A stretch of DNA of 64,000 nt from Fennellomyces sp. T-0311 (GCA_025266875.1 JALLLT010000013.1:124001-188000), one strand, 5' to 3'; shown: positions 1 through 17,800, counted from the first letter of the stretch. Numbers and translations: made by a program. The notes: generated from the letters alone by a model not told the origin.

Positions 1-323
1 CTTTTCACCCTCCGGAGTCTTGTTGACAAAGACGGGTTGCTCCACCTTGACAGCCTTCTTCTTCTTCTTTTCGCTATCACCAGCAGCTGCCTGCTTCTTC
101 TTCTCTGCCTCTAACTGCGAATTCGGATTAGTCGGATTCGCTCGATTGAATTGTAAAGATCTATATTTTTTCGCACCTTGGCCTTCTTGGCCTCGAATTT
201 GGCAAGTTTGGCGCGACGCTTTTCTTCGTTCTTGGCTTCATTCTTTGCCTTTTTCGCGGCAGCGGCAGCGGCAGCATCCTGGTCAGTAGGAGGAATGTTT
301 TCCTTTTTTTGTTCCGTCGCCAT
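1..323 (-). CDS. VAS1: Valyl-tRNA synthetase, N-terminus (partial)
   Basis: This is the 5' end of a cytosolic valyl-tRNA synthetase, which charges tRNA-Val with valine. Exon 1 runs 323-177 (49 codons from an ATG), a 62-nt GT-AG intron covers 176-115, and exon 2 starts at 114 and leaves the window at base 1. The visible 87 residues are the Ala/Lys/Glu-rich charged extension typical of eukaryotic ValRS. They end in FVNKTPEGEK, which resembles the sequence just before the catalytic core of fungal ValRS. No catalytic motif (HIGH, KMSKS) lies inside the window, so the call rests on the extension and this junction motif. Lysine-rich extensions also occur on other synthetases, so the identification is good but not certain. 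Confidence 0.7.
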
Positions 324-3361
<3,038 letters not shown>

Positions 3362-5738
3362 ACAGCTTATTAGAAACCACGCTTACCATTTCGAACCATC
3401 TTTCCATATAATGCAATCATGTATATAGTTACTTACCTTGCTCCAAAAGCTATCCCAGTCAATTAAAAACATTAAAGTTGTTTGTTTCCAAGAGCCACAA
3501 AAAGCAACCTCAATCATTTCGATCGCAGCTTTCGTTTTCTTTCAAATCCCATTGCTCGTCCTCCGTTCACCATCAGGTCCTGTCTGCAACATGTAATGGT
3601 CCTGAATGCAGCAACTTAAAGAGATCTCCTTACATGAATAACACGACAGGCCACGAATCACGTAGCTAGTATTCTCTTTAAGAAGAAGCACACTAGTTGA
3701 GCTGGCGCGGCTTTTCCAACGAAGCAGAATGCTAGAATACTCAAATTCATCGCTATGGCACCGAAATAACCGTTGCAGGTCACATGTACCAAAGTTGGAG
3801 TCATACTCATTGTATAAATTTTGTAGCGAAAGGACGAACGCATTGCGTGCTAGCAAGAAAAGCATGTAGATCTGATCCAGAAAAGATAGGTAGATAGACG
3901 CGTCCATTTCTCTGAGAGCTTCTTTAATTGATCCTTCATACCGACTACTTTCATTTCTATGGCTTCCTTTTTCCTCAAGCGAGGCATGGATACGAGTGGT
4001 CCAAGGCAGCAACGGCCTATGAAAGCGCTCAATTACACAACTTTAGCTGCTATGGAAAAACTGCCAGATTACGTACACATTGATCCCTACGGTATTACTT
4101 AAAGATAGACACCATCTCTTTTCTTCATATTCGAAAGGAGCAGGGTAGTGCCCCAAGTACCACTATCAAAAGCAAGGAGAGAAAACTGTCCTCTGTGGAC
4201 AAAATAACAAGCAAGGCAACCATACAGAAGGGGGCGGATAGACGCATCAAAACTTATAGGACGCAGCAAGCGCCACTACGCTATGGAGAATGGTGGTCTT
4301 TGGGAAGAAACAAAAGACTGAAAAATGCAGAAATGAGGCTTCCTCGTGTCATGAAGGACATGCTGCTCGTTATAGTATACAAGGCACCATCTTGTCTTCG
4401 TCGAACGGATGTAACCGTACTGTCCACCTAGATATAAGCAAACTTTGGATCACAAAAAGTTAGAGCCACAGACGCTATATAATTGACAGATAGGTTAAGT
4501 GGCCATAACAGATGCAGATTTGTCGAACGGCTTCATCACAAGAATCTGACGTGCAGACCCCGACAAGTAAGGACGATACAGTTGCACGGATTACCCTTTC
4601 GTTATAATTGGCAACTCTCAGCATGCTCTAAATTGAAAAGGATTTGGCTGTATTCAATAGCACAGAGCTTCCTCTTGGGATATCGCGGGCTCGACATGTC
4701 GTACTGCTCTTCGCTTTTCAATGTCACGATCACAAGCGACCAAGGTCATCCACCTCGACACCATCGTATGATACTATTGCTAGCTTTTCGGGATAGAATG
4801 TCGCAACAACTCGACAATGTCACAAATTGCGGAAGACGTTATTCTTTAACTGATGACTGATAACGTATTTGAAAGAGCAAGGACTCTGACTTATCGCTCG
4901 GTAGACAGGGTATTTTCTTCATCGTCATCAAGACATTTGTATCCCATAAATTCTAGTGCTTCCTGGTTTTCTTGTATGTGTGAAATCTACATGTTCCTAT
5001 GCAGACCCTGTCGTTCTGAATTATGCATGGTGTCCACTTTGAGTCCTGGAACCGCTGGGACATCTCTATCCAGATATAGATGCATAGCTTGGCCAAAGCA
5101 CCTTTTTTCCTTGGACTTTTTTTTCACAAGTAATGAACTGTATGTACTTTCATGTCTACCCTACAGTATGTCAAATCTTGTATGAAATGCTTTTCGTGCC
5201 AAAGAAGTTTGTGACCATTATCAAAGCTCCCTGGAATAAAAGTAAGCCGTGGTTGCGTAATCACCCATGGGATTGCATTGCTGACCACAGCTCTGCTTAG
5301 GTTTTCTTTATATCAAACGTCTTTTCCTCGCCGTTGTGGTCCTAGCGGTAGGGTAACATACTCCGCTAAAACGTGCTATGCCATGCCACAATGCAGGTGG
5401 CAACATTGTCAGCGGTTGTGATTGGCGTGTACCCCCCCCCCTACGGGTAGAAGCATCGATCACTCTCACTTGGTAGGCGGTTTGTAGTGGAACTTCGTAG
5501 AGCATTATACTTATTGAAAGAATTTCTCTGGCGTATGCAACGCTGCTACCCTCCATCTGATCAACTTACCATTTACTTATGATAAGTTGGTATAAAACAC
5601 TGATCTCTGGATTTTCCGTTACTGACTTAAAAAAAAGAAGATGTTTCTAGCACTTGGACGGATGAGGTCGATTGGATATGTGATAGCAGTTGTTTTTTCA
5701 GGTTGGATAGCTAATATAGATACAAAGAATAGCAACTA
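3362..5738. other. Gene-poor region downstream of LYS1
   Basis: No gene could be supported here. A 156-residue ATG-type frame on the minus strand (4012-3542) is the longest unexplained one. It shows no domain, low-complexity pattern or clear splice sites, so it is left as a possible unknown. A short C-tract lies near 5431-5440. A hairpin with a 7-bp perfect stem (CAACTTA/TAAGTTG, 5562-5589) lies a little upstream of the next gene's 3' end. Confidence 0.4.
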
Positions 5739-7539
5739 CTAAGCAGAATCAGAAGAAGGGTATGTGAAAGACGGTGGATCGAGCACGGATATCTTGCCAT
5801 AATGGCCTTGAGTTTTCTTTGGTTTCAAGGGTGTCGGTTTCAGCATATCGTCAAGCCGCACTCCACTTCTAGTTCCGTCGAGAACATGATCGTCGTGAGA
5901 TTCCTTCAGAGCAGTTATACTTGCAACAGATTTTTCAATTAAGTTCTTCCAAAAAAAAAACCTGAGTTAATAAGCGTTTGAGTTTTTCTAACACTATACA
6001 CCTTCAAAGTAAAGAAAAAGTCAATAATTTCTCTGATGCTGGCACGATCTTTGGCATTGACGCTGAATCTGGCTTTTTGGACCCGTTCGAAGGTCACCAG
6101 ATCGCCGTTTCCAGCGGGTTTCATCAACCACGTGCGCACGCAATCGTCCTTAAATTAATGATAGCAAGTCTTCAGAACGCAACTCCATTTTCTTCAGCCT
6201 ATTCATACCTTTCCACTGGCTTGTACGAAAATGGCTGATATGCTGTGTAGTAATTCACGATTGGCGTACGGATACTTTGCCAGTATGGTCTTTATCATTG
6301 CGGTGCAGCCGAATGCTCCCTTGATCAAATCGTATGCATGCTTGGCGGTATCGCGATTCGCGAACGCTCCAGAGGCTTCAAACAACATGACTTCCACTTT
6401 AGCGGCACCCAGCATGATTTTGCCGTCTGCTTTATATGGGACATCTGTGCTACCCAGTTTGGCATGCAGAAGGGTTCAAAGTTTAGACTGAAGTAAGTTT
6501 GGTCTTCCTTGGGGTTCTCAGGCCCCTTGGGGTTGGGGCTACTACCGGAGGATCTACTGGATCCCTCTGGTTCAGTATTAAAGTTAATACTGAAGCTCTA
6601 ATTTCAGACTGAAAAAAGTTTGGTCTCCTTTGGGGTTTCTCCAACCTTGAATTGGTACTCGAAGTCTTCTTCGTCATCGAGAAGTAGAACTGTATGTCGC
6701 AAGAACGGCCAAATTGCAAGGTGGCAATACGCTGTCTCCGAATCACTGATAGTCTGGCGTTTGGTTTCCGCATGTATCACGTCCGAACTTTACAGAGAAA
6801 GTTAGCTTCATATTAGTTTAAAAAAGGTTTTAACTGTTAACTTACTATGTATACAGCATACGTTGTAAAAAGTGATGGGCTTTTTGGGAGCGGTGATGCA
6901 AGAGAAACGGACTCGCGAAAATTTTGGCCGCGCAGGTAGCCTCGCCCTATTAGTAACATAGTATGTTGAGAAACAATCGAGCTCATGTTTCCGATCAAGC
7001 CAACGCTTACATAATCATTGGAAAAAAGTACGCTTTTAATATATTGTATTTCAGCTTGTGACCACTTGATTTCGTCTACTTGAGTATGCTCAAGTGCTTC
7101 GTAAATTCCGTCGGGAATGTCTGGGTTTTTCTGGAGTCCTTTGCCGAACGGTATGATACCGAAACGCTCAAAGCTAAAGTGAGCTGTTAAGTGCTCGATA
7201 GAAACAACAGCCTCCATTGCATATACCTGTACTCGTACATGTCAGACATATCTTTTCTAGCGATAAATTTTGTCCAGCCACCTTGTAAAGCATCGTGATT
7301 TTGATCAGATACGCTTGGCTGAAAGGAGAAGTTAGCACGGAATCAACATCATTACCCTTCTAATGTACCTTTCTTGGCAACTCAGTAGACATTGTGATAC
7401 CGCTGCTACTACTGCCACTAGCTACTGCGTGCTCGTTGCTTGTAGCGGTTGTAATGTTTTTGCCTTTGCCTTTTTGACGCTTTGGTCCAGCAGCAATCAG
7501 CGCTCTGTTCATGTATTCGTTTTCTTCTTTATGCAGCAT
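5739..7539 (-). CDS. Unrecognised intron-containing gene, probably disrupted (family member A)
   Basis: Several exons can be traced on the minus strand with convincing splice sites. They run from an ATG at 7539 in a Lys/Ser-rich N-terminus, through WTKFIARKDMSDMYEY and a block starting SFERFGIIPFGKG. A later block carries RQTISDSETAYCHLAIW, then one contains AKHAYDLIKGAFGCTAMIK, and a final exon ends in TAG at 5739-5741. Five introns of about 40-65 nt, for example one ending CACTTTAG before the FERFG exon, restore the frame. Between about 6480 and 6620 the frame cannot be closed: two in-frame stops coincide with a duplicated 35-bp sequence. No catalytic motif is recognised. A degenerate copy lies head-to-head just to the right. 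The N-terminal exon may be preceded by another, since the frame stays open upstream of 7539. It may be a lineage-specific fungal family; the function is unknown. Confidence 0.45.
6485..6642. repeat. Imperfect 35-bp direct repeats flanking a 24-bp palindrome
   Basis: Two copies of a roughly 35-bp sequence beginning AGACTGAA and continuing AAGTTTGGTCT lie at 6485-6519 and 6606-6642, 121 bp apart. Between them, 6571-6594 is a perfect palindrome apart from its two central bases (TTCAGTATTAA, AG, TTAATACTGAA). The unit sits exactly where the reading frame of the surrounding minus-strand gene breaks. It may be a small insertion, a tandem duplication or a decayed foldback element. Confidence 0.6.
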
Positions 7540-7912
7540 TGTGTGGGTGCGCTTCCTTGAGCTCGTGATTTCTTTTACAGCCACTCTCTAATCACGTGAA
7601 TATTATCAACTGCCGGTGAAGAATTGCAAAATGAGAGCACTATGCTTACCTGTTCAACTGACGTAACTAAGCCTTCTGTGGTATCCAAGGTACTAGCCAG
7701 TCGGCACTACCGGGTAAACGTATGATGATACCTGAATAATACATTGACAGCCTTCCGGCATGACTAGATCTTCCAAGAAGTCTAGAAACATCGCCGTGTC
7801 GGCTATACGATATGGCATCCTCCCGACCACGGCTATTTGATTATGAGTGAAATCTATTACTCTGATCACTGCGAAGCTGCAAACAGTACCCTCAAGGATG
7901 CATTCGCTAAAG

Positions 7913-8174
7913 CATTGGTAAATTCCAACAAGACTTGTCGTTTGACAGTATCAATGGTCAGTTCGGTAAAATTAAGATCACAAACGCGACTGAAATTGTC
8001 TTTGATGAATCTGGACAAACTGAGCGACTTCGCATTCCGCGAAAGCCTGCTATTAACGTAATCTTCGAAGGACATGCGCAGCGGTGGCTATGCAACAAAG
8101 AGCAATTCAAAGTCCTTTGGGTGCTTTTTAACACCACAGGCAACAGAGTCTTTCCCGTAATAAGCTTAGAATGA
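7913..8174 (+). CDS. Candidate exon of unknown plus-strand gene
   Basis: An 87-codon open stretch follows a plausible acceptor (GCTAAAG) and ends in a TGA at 8172-8174. It reads like coding sequence (for example NATEIVFDESGQTERLRIP) but lacks its own ATG. An upstream ATG near 7813 could supply a short first exon. No domain is recognised. It may be the 5' part of the decayed family copy that follows on the same strand, or an independent gene. Evidence is weak. Confidence 0.25.
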
Positions 8175-8859
8175 CGTATGTGAAAATAAAACTCGGACAC
8201 CATTTTTGTCCGCCTACGAAAAAGAGAGTCTTTCCCGGTTCGTCACCGTTTTGCCTGGGGTGTTTTTAATAAAACTGGCAATCTGTCCTTCATTCTTGCT
8301 TGGAAATGATTACGAGAAAAATCAATGTATTTATTATTTGTACCGATCTAGAGCGCACTTTTATCAGGAAATGGGAAGTAAATCTAAACGTTTCTATTTG
8401 TTACCAGTTAACAGACTTGAAAATCTGATAGTAAGCAACAAAGAAAATAGTTATCAAGGCGTTCCCTCTAATCGAGTCACAAGCAACATCTCAATAGAAG
8501 ATATTTGATGCGTGGCCAAAATCCCTTGGTAACGTGCAAAGCTGGCACTCCTGCAGACAAAATCTTACCTTTATATTTCATTACCCCATCTCAGCCAACT
8601 TCTTCTGTACGATACTGACCTTATTTCAAGTGTTATGCCTCCTTTTTGACATCGTGGAACAACGTGCGCCAGGGTAGATCTGTTACATACTATGGTTGTG
8701 TAGCACCTGGTCTCGTGCGTGCGCCGTCATGCTTCCATTCAGTGTTTCTTATCTGGACCGTTGTATGACCGCGTATTCGCAGTTCCCGATGTTACTGGCT
8801 GGCTGATAATTCAAGCAAGGTAAGTGTCAGTGATATTTGTTCGCAGAAAGATGTATTCT

Positions 8860-10140
8860 GATGACTTATGCATCAATTGTTTCTATATGTACTACTCTCT
8901 TGGTGCACCCAAGCGAGTCTGTCATTCACACATATGGCTCTACCCTCGTATTTTTGACAGTGATCCTTGTTTAGTTTTGACGATGCTGAAAGGTGACGGC
9001 GCAGGGCGAGGCATTGGCTACAGATTTGAGTTTCTTGGTGCTAATTCAGAATTACGTTAAATAGTTCAGTAAGCGAATGAAAAGACAAAATGATCGCCAG
9101 CTATTCCAATGTGCTATTACTTCACGGACAACATATCGGGCGATGTATGTTCTTAACCGGAACGGAAGCCTCATCAAATCACTCCAGTATTAATGTAACT
9201 TTATTATTTATGTCTTAACGAATAGGGAAATAAACGCCATTATATCATATTAAAATAATGTACTGAACGGATAAGTGTTCTTTCGTGAAAAGAAGTCATC
9301 AATCAGATTGGATCTGCTGTTACTGAAAAACAATATCTAATATGACTGCGCAGAAATTGGAGCATACCTGAACGCTGTACAAGATAAGAAAAACAATGAC
9401 GAGAGCAAACTCCACACCTAGAAAATGAAGAAGAATGTGCTGAATATTGTAATATTTCGTACCAAAACTGATACAAACACTGCTCGTAAGCTTAAAGTTA
9501 TTTGCCTCCTCATATTGGTTGACTAGATTCCCCTAACTGCAAAGCTATCAAGAAATGACAATACTTATCTCGCAGATGGGAAAGTCCTCTTAGCACACCA
9601 TAACACCGAATTTCTGGCTCTTTCAGACGTCGGGCCCATACGACTACATCGATATGACCAAGCATTCGTATGATTTGGTGAAAGGTGCTTTCGGTCGTAC
9701 CGTTATGATAAAGGTATTCTAAACAAGTACGTACGATCATGCCGACATGAATTTGCTGGATACTATATCTGTGGTTTTTATGCAAATAAGCGCCAAGGTA
9801 TACTATACGTATAAATGCAATCAGGAACGCAAAGAATCACACCTGTGGCAGTATCTTTTACCAGAGCGGATCAAGTCAGAGTGTGGTAGCAAAAGCCATT
9901 GTGCCGGTATTGCCGATCTGGATGCCCCATCTTCATTATAATACGCAGTCGGAAGGTTTTCTATCATCGTCAGGAGACTGTGTAAATAAAAACTCTGCAT
10001 ACCTTAATGGTTATCTCGCTTGGACACTCTACATTCAGAAACATGACATGAGCAGTATCTTACTGAAGCTCGGTGATAATGGAAAGGATAAACTCGAAGC
10101 TACTGTATACTTTGAAGGTGCCTGTTGTTTTAACTACTAA
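8860..10140 (+). pseudogene. Degenerate paralogue of the 5.7-7.5 kb gene (family member B)
   Basis: The stretch 9613-9802 aligns residue for residue with a block of the neighbouring minus-strand gene. HSYDLVKGAFGRTVMIK here matches HAYDLIKGAFGCTAMIK there. The blocks continue in parallel to a splice donor in both copies, after ISAK here and ASGK there. In this copy an in-frame TAA interrupts the block at about 9719, and the sequence just upstream of 9613 is frameshifted. A weaker match around 8925-8960 (HIWLYPRIF) may correspond to the CHLAIWPFL part of copy A. A further open stretch runs 9883-10140. The copy looks decayed, and the two copies face each other head-to-head. Confidence 0.5.
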
Positions 10141-10321
10141 TTGCTTCAAACTTCACTTTATCCCTTTTACATCCTGAACCTTTGCCTTCCACGGAAGTAT
10201 ATGAAATACCTCCAACAAAGCCGGAGAGTACTTCAAAACAGGTGCGATTGTTTTTGGCTTCCGGCGTGAATCTTTTTCAGACTGCAGCTTCTCGCCCGAC
10301 AACTTTACTTCAAGCATAAAA

Positions 10322-12094
<1,773 letters not shown>

Positions 12095-12097
12095 TAA

Positions 12098-12493
12098 ATG
12101 AGCGATCTCAACTGGTGCACATACTGTGACAATGCCATCGAAGGCCATTCGGTATGCATCTCTTTGGCACCATTCCATAAAAAGCATTGTATTCATTTCA
12201 TGAACTATAATTTACAGAACTCCCTCTATTGCTCTGACGAATGCCTGCGTTCAGACGCACTGAACCACCACCCGCTGCTTGGATATGACTACGCAGATCT
12301 CAGAGATTTCCCTCGACGCCGACCATCATCTCCGTGCGCAGCATTGTCATCCGATGATTCATCATCCATCAGCCTATTGTCACCACCGCCATCCCCGATC
12401 TATGCTGTCAAAAACAACGAACGATGGATCTCGCCGCCAAGCCTTAATCTTTCCGAACCTTCATCACCATTGCCACGCAAATTCTACATCTAA
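12098..12493 (+). CDS. Ecl1-like small zinc-binding protein
   Basis: A 109-residue protein in two exons (12098-12151, 12218-12493). The N-terminus has the pattern WCTYCDNAIE, then SLYCSDECL, a paired CxxC arrangement like the fission-yeast Ecl1/2/3 'extender of chronological lifespan' family. The rest is Ser/Pro-rich (SPPPSPI, SEPSSPLPRKFYI), as in fungal members. The 66-nt intron (GTATGC to TTTACAG) is a multiple of three without a stop. Retention would therefore insert 22 residues between the two cysteine pairs instead of ending translation. The gene starts 133 bp after the WD40 gene on the same strand. Ecl1 proteins act in stress and starvation responses; the molecular role is not well known. 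Confidence 0.75.
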   Translation: MSDLNWCTYCDNAIEGHSVCISLAPFHKKHCIHFMNYNLQNSLYCSDECLRSDALNHHPLLGYDYADLRDFPRRRPSSPCAALSSDDSSSISLLSPPPSPIYAVKNNERWISPPSLNLSEPSSPLPRKFYI

Positions 12494-14832
12494 GCATACA
12501 TCCGCTACCATTTGCATTAATCCCCTGTTTATCTGAACCACCCCTTTCCGACCTGTATAATATATGTTCCATGATCCTTCCGCTGCAAACCCCCGATCAA
12601 ATTAAAAAAGAATTTTTTTATCAGATTGTTTTCGCACTTTATCAGATGTTTTCATACACCGCTTTACCAAGAAAGTGCAAACGGTTGCAATTAGTATTAT
12701 GGCGCCATTTTACTTTGCTATCTTGATAGATTCTTAATAGTCTTTTGCTTGCTGTGTATGAATTATCGGATTTTCCGTTAGCCTGCAACCTGCAATACCT
12801 CTATATTATGAGATGACGGCACTTTTGATACATGGGTAATTCTACAGACGTTGACGCTATTAGTTAGATCTATATCCTCATAGTGTATCGTTTTGAAGCC
12901 TTATACAAAGTTCAATGGCTACAATAGCGAATGCCATATCCTTTTATTTCTTTTTTTTCCACGGATTATGCCAATCATTACGACGCACCGATGCTAATTA
13001 TCTTGCATATTTCAGCTAAATGATGAATATTTATACCTGCATATATCCGATTTAGAAGCAGATCTTTCATTATTGTGCATAATTAATGGCTTTATTTATG
13101 CGAGTACGTATTGCCTTCTGGCTAAAATGTAGTACTATCTTTTCCGAATTTTACGTATATAGCCAATTACTTTTTGTGAGTCACCTTTTAGATGGATCTC
13201 TTCCTTTCGATTTCATGTGCCTTAGTGTAGCCGAGCAAATAACTTTCTTTAAAAAAAGAAAAGATACCATTCATTATTACACCCAACTAATTCAAGGCTC
13301 CATATTTCATAGGAAGACAACAAAAACTTGCTTGCTATTAGTTTATCTTCTACGTGTGTGCTGGAATTGGCGTAGATACACAGTCGAAAACAGTATCATG
13401 GGGTGACATGTCCAGGAAATAACGACTAACTCATTGTGCAAGTGCTGCATATCAGATAATCTCTTCTTAATCTTGATTTCCGTTTAATAAGAATAAATTT
13501 TTCACGTCCTATAAAATGCTCTCTAAGAATGATCTTGTTCATAGGGGACAGCAGGTCTATTTACACCTTCACGTAGCTTTTAAATTGTACACCCTCGTTC
13601 TGTCGCTTATCCTGCTCTAACACTCCAGATTTCTCCTGTCCTCGGTTTACGCATTATGTATAATACCTTGAATCTACTCTATCACACCCATTAACAATGA
13701 GTGGAGGAACGAATGTCGACCTGAGCTAAGATTGGTTGAAGCAGTTGTTTTACAATGTATGAGTCATTACTGTGTGGTTTCATTCGCATGGGTTGACGAT
13801 ATACGCGCCGACTCTTAATTTTTGATGGGTATGTATTAAGCAACCCACAATCAAAAGTATCTAACTAAACATACCTGATTCCTAATGTCTTTTTTTTTGA
13901 CTGCTGACCAGTCTTTTACCCCTCCGTGCTGAGTGCCTTAAATTTTCAAAACACTTTTACTATAGCACTTGAATATCAACCTGAATGCCGCCTACCGCTT
14001 ATGTGTAACGTCTACTACTACTCGGACAAGATACTCAACCTGTTTCTTGGCGCGCGTGACCATGTCACCATTGAACACTATTATATTGCGTCGTCTATTC
14101 GTAAGGAACATACGAAGCCGCACTACATATATTTACTATACACTTGCTGTCGTATTTGGGAAACAATACTCCACATAAAAAGATTACGCCGCGTAAATCA
14201 CTCGGAAGTAGATAGTAGCACTAGAACGCCAATACGCCAGTGTACCCCGATAATAATAGACATCCTCATCATATTCCCAATTAAGATATCAACAGCACTT
14301 CATTTCCGGTAACCCTTTACCACAGCAGTAGATATAAATACTGGTTGTAATCCTACATTGAACGAGAAGGAATAAAACCCGAGTCTCACAGGATCCACCC
14401 TTTCTGATCGTCAAGACTTCCAAATTCCTCACTTGTACTTTGTCAGCTGCTGGGAATTGGTACGTAATGCATTGTAATTCCTTCACGAACGCAGCGCAGT
14501 TTCAGTACTACACAGGTAGTCTTAGTAGCTTACGGGTCTGTGAAGAGAGAGTTTGTGTGAGCAAAAGACAAGTAATCCCAGAACGAGGAAACATTGTTTC
14601 GGATACTTGTCATCATTTTCAACTTGATGAAAAAAATCCCTAGTGCATGGGTCTTTCTGTCAAGCTTCTGCTAATGAACTGCTAAGCGTTACACTGGCTC
14701 TCCATGTATCCTCGGAATCAACAAAGTATCGGGTTTTAATATAAACAAGTAAAACAAGGAATGAATTTTTAGTAAAGTATGTCTAAAACAACAACAACAA
14801 GATGATTATGTATAAACAAGGAAGAAAATAAT
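12494..14832. other. AT-rich gene-poor gap
   Basis: This 2.3-kb stretch lies between the Ecl1-like gene and the 3' end of the GPCR gene. Open frames of 100-130 codons occur (13086-13406, 13926-14312), but they look like translated AT-rich sequence, with no domain or splice support. No RNA gene or repeat was recognised. Confidence 0.45.
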
Positions 14833-17800
14833 TTACAAGGATGGTATCCGTGGAGGATCATGCACGGCTACTGTTGCACTGGTGACACTACTGCGTTCAC
14901 TTTGTCTCCGTGCCAATAAACTTCGCTGAGAAGAATGAGGGAGTTGAGCTGCGGGTGGAACGAGGAACGAGGAAGGCGCTGTCTCCTTGGCATCCTCATC
15001 ATCACTATCCATATGCAAGAAGGAAGACGAACCACCTGGCTGAGGTCTCTTGCTATTGAATGCCTGTTCCCACGTTTTTAATGCATCCAGATCTGGTAAC
15101 TGTATGTACATGTCGTGCATCCCCTGACCGCGGATCTTGAGAACATACTCTTCCAGTTTTGCCGAATACACTCCAGCTTCGTGATAAGACATCACCGCAC
15201 CCTCCTTGGTTCGCTCGGAAAAGAATGAAAAGTACCCTAAACATGGAAACACCATGATGTGCTGCATTTCCCAATGCGACAGGAACGGAAAATATCGAAA
15301 TACTCGACGCACGGGCATTTCACCCTAGAATTGAAATGATTAAGGTTCATTTTCCTATTTTAAAGTTTTCTTTTTGCTTACCTCGTGAACTTCGACGTAA
15401 TTACTGCCGGAATCCAATGGCACATGTATCATTTGATTCAAGCTAATCAATTCTCCGCCCGCAGTGGGTATGCTATTGTTGCCAAATGCTGTCGAGTTTT
15501 GACTAGTTGAATGCGAGTGTGAATTCTCGCTGTCCTTTTGTCGGCGCAGCCGGTTGAGAAAATGATTGTACACAGAGAACACTCCGGCGTTTTCCTTTCG
15601 TTGCTGCTTGGCAAATGCGTGCACTTTGGGTAGGAACAACGCAAGTAAGGAAAACGTAGTTGCCCACAGGATGGTGATTACGGTTATATAGTATTTGGTA
15701 TAGAAATCGGCCATCGGATTGACCAAGACGGCAAACCCAACCAATGCTGAAAAAAGAATGTTGCTAATGCACTCTATTAATACACAGTGGGTGATCAGTA
15801 ACAGCCGCACTTACTATACAGATAGCCCCATTTGCTTTGTCTCGCTGTAATGACTATATCGCTGCCCAGCTGCTCTCGTCTTGTATGCCAAAAATGTTGC
15901 AAATAATAACATTCCAGCTGCATACACTGTGGAAAGCACCATAAACACAATTTCAGCGTCGCCTCGAGTTCCGTGGCATTCCCAGTAATGTGTCGAAAAC
16001 GAAACGTCGAACCGCTGGGGCATTGGCCGATTTACGATCAGTCCGACCACCAAGATAATCTACAGCAAAGTTAGCAATCCGTTGATTAACCTATAAGCCA
16101 TAAACTATTACCATGTCAGCTGCAACAACCATGGATGTCGTTTTTATCAGTTGAAGATCAGTAATCACTGTACGGGTAATGAATATATTGTTGAATATAC
16201 GGTATATCCGGTAATTCTTGGCAATCATGTTCCTAGCAAGGAAGTTAAATGAGAAACCTTTTTTTGAGCCCCTTATTGCTGATCTCACATACCCAAGGAT
16301 AAGCAAAAAGCCGAGATTGAACAACACCGGTGTTGTATAGCATGTAGCGGCATCTGGTATACCGATCATGGTCATGACAGATAAATACGTCAATATGAAC
16401 CCGATTAGCTCGAGGCAGCAAAACAATGGGCTATGTAGAAAATATAAATGAGCGACCTGTATAAAATGTGTCGCTCCTACCCTACCTTGACGCCTTAAAG
16501 ATTTCGTTTTTCCGATAGATAATAACCAAGAAGAATACAAAGAGTGCAATCAACATGCCCAATGACGATGCGATCAAAATGACGTGCGCAATAGGTGTCG
16601 ATAGGTCTGGATTAAGCGATGTGCTCGGTGGAGCGTCGGCTGGTGGCTAATTTTTGATTATCACAACCTATTACTCAAGACGTTTACTTACGGTGGAGGA
16701 ACCATCATGGAACATAAGCGGTGCAGTCACTGTAATGCGACCATCCATACTTTGCGCGACGGCCTTGCTTTCACCGTGCTGCAAGTTATAGATCAAGTAG
16801 TTTCTGTCGCGTGCAAGTGTGAGCATAATTGCTGCTGTTATCATTTAGACTATTCACGTACGCTGTGGTGACATCGCCGTTGGAATCAAAGGTCATGGGG
16901 CCTTCTGGACCCACATAACCTACATTGAATGCAGGTGGCAGCATGTACTGTCCCAGATCGCCCGACTGCAGCTGCTTAAGACCAAGGGTGTGGTTGGTTG
17001 TATTGGCAATGGTGTGGCTGAAACCTTCGGCCATGACCATCATGCAAGAGTATGCCAAGCTATACGTTGTTTGTTAGATACCTTTGTCGTACGATATAGC
17101 TACCTATTTTTAAAATTACCCTTCGTTTGTTGTTATATTGCGGTTGCCAGCATATGGATAACTAATATTACCGATCGACATTTTAGTCGAATAGTGTCAA
17201 AAATGGTAACCGTACTTACGCTTTGGGGTCCAATTGCGACCATGAATCAAGAAATTTCTCGAAAGGGTCGTATCCATAGAGCGCCAGCCAGTTATCAAAC
17301 ATGAACAGGCCATTGTACGTTTCGTTGAATTGGATTGGTGTGGAGCCGTTGATCACCACCGGGAAATCCGACGTTGATGGCTGTGCTGTGGTTAGGTTGG
17401 CGTTTCGTTCGTTGACGGCATCTTGCAACTGCTCGGTAACATCACCAATCAGTAACCAGACATAATCGTCGGTGAGATAGCCCATCTCGGCGGCTTGCAG
17501 TAGTAGGGAGGTCAAAGCATCACCGGTGGCTGCAACCATAATGACCCGTGCACCGCCGGATGTGACACTCTGCAGTGAACTGGCGGCATCTTTTTGCGGC
17601 AATTCCTGGGAAAACGAATGATATCGAAGAATCTGCATATTGACGCTGCTCGCCCGGACAATGGCATGCTGACAAACTATTAAGATCGTACGATTTGTTA
17701 GCGGGTGGTACAAGGGTGGCGATCCCTTCTTTATATACCCACAATTTTGTCCGATCGGATCGTCGGTGTAGAGGATGCCAACCTTGGACCAGCCTTGGTT

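Noticed and set aside
5320..5420. tRNA-like A box (GTGGTCCTAGCGG) near 5335
   Set aside because: No B box at the expected distance and no cloverleaf can be drawn.
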